A DNA stretch of 64,000 bases. Source: an uncultured Pelagibacteraceae bacterium (lineage in GTDB: Bacteria > Pseudomonadota > Alphaproteobacteria > Pelagibacterales > Pelagibacteraceae). The stretch covers positions 62,001 through 126,000 of the forward strand of contig CACOGI010000001.1 of the NCBI GenBank assembly GCA_902626725.1. Reading direction: 5' to 3'. The number at the start of each line of letters is the position of its first letter. The stretch's first letter is position 1. The notes below the pieces were generated by a model, which made no database searches, had not been told where the DNA came from, and saw nothing but the letters and a program-made list of their open reading frames with translations. Shown here in pieces: positions 62,217 through 64,000 of this stretch. The position numbers and the translations under genes were made by a program.

Positions 62217-64000
62217 AGCGCCACAACAACGTTTATATTTTTTGCCTGAGCCACAAAAACATGGCTCATTTCTACTCATTTTTTTTCCAATATATTTAGG
62301 ATCAACATTTCTTTGTTTGATTTCACTCTCTTTTTTTAATGGGGCTATATTAACTTTTAAATTAAGAAGTATAGTAATAAAATCTAATTTAAGTTTAGTT
62401 AATAAATTTTCAAATAATTCAAAAGCTTCTTTTTTATATTCAATTAAAGGATCTCTTTGACCATATGATCTTAATCCAATTACTTGTCTTAATTGTTCTA
62501 AATATTGTATGTGAGATTTCCAATTTAAATCAATAGATTGTATAAATATTCTTTTTTCAATTTCCTTAGCTTGCTCAAGGCTTAATATTTTTACTCTTTC
62601 TTCTCTTAAAGTCTTGAACATTTCTTTCAGTTTTTCACTAATTACATTACCAGACATTTCATTTAAAGATTTAATTTCTTGTAAATCAAAATTTTTGCCC
62701 ATTATAGATCTAATTTTATTATCAAATTCATTATTTTTTGGTTCACTTATTTTTTTTGATTTAAGTTTTATTAAATCATCAATTATTTCTTGTAAAAATT
62801 CATCGGAATATTCAAATATGTTTTCACTAGAAATTACCTTTTTTCTTTGTGAAAAAATTACATGACGTTGGTCATTAAGAACATTATCAAATTTGATTAG
62901 AGTTTTTCTTATATCAAAATTTCTTGCTTCAACTTTTTGTTGTGCTCTTTCAATAGCTTTATTTATCCAAGGGTGATCTATGCTTTCCCCATCTTTAAGA
63001 CCCAACTTTTCTAAAATATTATTCATAGACTCAGAACCAAAAATTCTCATTAGATCATCTTGAAGACTCACAAAAAACAATGAACTTCCTTCATCACCCT
63101 GTCTTCCAGATCTTCCTCTTGCTTGATTGTCTACTCTTCGAGACTCCATTCTCTCAGTTCCTATAACAAATAAACCTCCTAAATTTTTTATTTTGTTTTT
63201 ATTTTCATTTATTTTGTCATTAGAAAGTGAATCTTTTTTTCCACCAAGCTGAATATCAACCCCTCTTCCAGAGATACTTGTTGTAATTATTACAGAATTT
63301 TCTTTTCCTGCATTCGCAATTATTTCAGCTTCATTTGCGTGATTTTTAGCATTTAAAACTAAATGTTTTATTTTTTCTTTTTTAAGAAGATCAGAATAAA
63401 TTTCGGATTTATTTATACTTGATGTAAAGATAAGTAATGGCTGTCCAATAGAGTGACATTCTTGAATCTTTTTTATAATAGCAAAGTTTTTTTCTTTTTC
63501 TGTTCTAAATATTTGATCATTTAAATCTTTCCTGATCATTGGATTATTTGTTGGAATAACGATCACTGATAGATCATAGATTTCAAAAAATTCTTGAGAC
63601 TCGGTTAATGCAGTACCTGTACATCCAGATATTTTTGAGTAAAGTTTAAAGTAATTTTGATATGTGATTGATGCTAAAGTTTGATTTTCAGCTTGAATTT
63701 CAATTTTTTCTTTAGCCTCTAGGGCTTGATGTAGACCATCTCCATATCTTCGTCCTTCTAAAATTCTTCCAGTTAATTCGTCAATTATTTTTAATGAGCC
63801 ATCTTTTACTATGTAATCTTTTCCTTTTGTAAATAAATGATTTGCTCTTAAGGCTTGATTAACATGATGGACTAGAGATAAATTTTCTGGATCATAAAAA
63901 TTATTATTCTTTAAAATTCCTGCTTTTGTAAAAATTTTTTCAACATTATTAATACCAGTATTTGTAAGTAAAACATTTCTATCTTTTTCATCTATTTCAA
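62211..64000 (-). CDS. secA: Preprotein translocase ATPase SecA, C-terminal part
   Basis: The frame is open to the right edge of the window, so the N-terminal part, with Walker A and B of NBD1, lies beyond it; about 596 residues are present. Upstream of the first GTG near 63566 the frame continues with CTGTALTESQEFFEIYDL, the TGTA motif, so that GTG is not the start. NBD2 is seen in TTSISGRGVDIQLGG and MESRRVDNQARGRSGRQGDEGSS. The helical scaffold with SIDLNWKSHIQYLEQLRQ is followed by a SEC-C zinc motif EPCFCGSGKKYKRCCG. It drives proteins through SecYEG. Confidence 0.96.
   Translation of the reverse strand, partial: EIDEKDRNVLLTNTGINNVEKIFTKAGILKNNNFYDPENLSLVHHVNQALRANHLFTKGKDYIVKDGSLKIIDELTGRILEGRRYGDGLHQALEAKEKIEIQAENQTLASITYQNYFKLYSKISGCTGTALTESQEFFEIYDLSVIVIPTNNPMIRKDLNDQIFRTEKEKNFAIIKKIQECHSIGQPLLIFTSSINKSEIYSDLLKKEKIKHLVLNAKNHANEAEIIANAGKENSVIITTSISGRGVDIQLGGKKDSLSNDKINENKNKIKNLGGLFVIGTERMESRRVDNQARGRSGRQGDEGSSLFFVSLQDDLMRIFGSESMNNILEKLGLKDGESIDHPWINKAIERAQQKVEARNFDIRKTLIKFDNVLNDQRHVIFSQRKKVISSENIFEYSDEFLQEIIDDLIKLKSKKISEPKNNEFDNKIRSIMGKNFDLQEIKSLNEMSGNVISEKLKEMFKTLREERVKILSLEQAKEIEKRIFIQSIDLNWKSHIQYLEQLRQVIGLRSYGQRDPLIEYKKEAFELFENLLTKLKLDFITILLNLKVNIAPLKKESEIKQRNVDPKYIGKKMSRNEPCFCGSGKKYKRCCGAL

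Overview
The window looks like a chromosomal segment of a streamlined marine alphaproteobacterium, most likely a member of the SAR11 clade (Pelagibacterales). This rests on very high A+T, gaps between genes that are mostly 0-30 bp, short forms of standard proteins, and gene orders typical of Alphaproteobacteria: aroA-cmk-rpsA-ihfB-pyrF-trpF-trpB-trpA-accD-folC, rnd-kdsD-lptC-lptB, murA-DUF2948-hisD-infA, cycM-kdsB-pheA, ffs-dnaX-ebfC-recR, and bolA next to a J-domain gene, cobS and cobT, plus gcrA. No database search was run; family names come from recognised motifs and gene order. No rRNA, insertion sequence, prophage, plasmid gene or CRISPR array is visible. No stretch over 300 bases lacks a gene.  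Layout. 1-660 is the 3' end of lepA. 661-4873 is a five-gene surface-sugar block (two likely glycosyltransferases, two sugar-nucleotide epimerases, one unknown) ending at tRNA-Ser(GGA). 5083-8424 holds gyrB and a RegB-like redox sensor kinase. 8421-11991 is cobT-cobS-J-domain gene with divergent bolA. 11980-15575 has aroB-aroK and a divergent pair of unknown envelope genes. 15599-17791 is def-fmt-truA. 17771-22741 (minus strand) is argB-HAD-dapD-dapE-HDAC-SET. 22771-25186 is the rpmH-rnpA-yidD-yidC block. 25279-30182 holds a VTT membrane protein, tRNA-Thr, two tiny basic proteins, dcd, murA, DUF2948, hisD and infA. 30188-34003 has tRNA-Phe, a cold-shock gene, a 33-codon frame, tRNA-His, hisS, hisZ and hisG. 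34151-37758 is a DNA-end-processing group (rmuC, MGME1-like nuclease, sbcB) plus thioredoxin. 37755-50163 is one long minus-strand run from rnd to folC. 50180-56123 holds an NDUFA9-like gene, gcrA, argD-argF, a cytochrome c, kdsB and pheA. 56174-58870 is SRP RNA-dnaX-ebfC-recR. 58857-64000 is glcB, accA and the 3' part of secA.  How the genes fit together. The content is largely housekeeping: amino-acid synthesis (Trp, His, Arg, Lys/DAP, chorismate, Phe), lipid and LPS supply (accA, accD, kdsB, kdsD, lptB, lptC), translation (lepA, def, fmt, infA, rpsA, hisS, rpmH), and membrane-protein insertion and secretion (yidC, yidD, SRP RNA, secA).  The observations most worth following are: unusual tRNA elbows in three of four tRNAs, including paired A18/G55 changes in tRNA-Phe and tRNA-His; a derived tRNA-His lying 4 nt upstream of hisS, which has no Shine-Dalgarno sequence; a conserved BolA/J-domain/AAA+/VWA module that looks like a metallocofactor chaperone without visible cobalamin genes; Walker A changes in Cmk and FolC; an AccA with a membrane-anchor tail; a likely programmed -1 frameshift in dnaX; and complementarity between the cold-shock ribosome-binding site and its own terminator.
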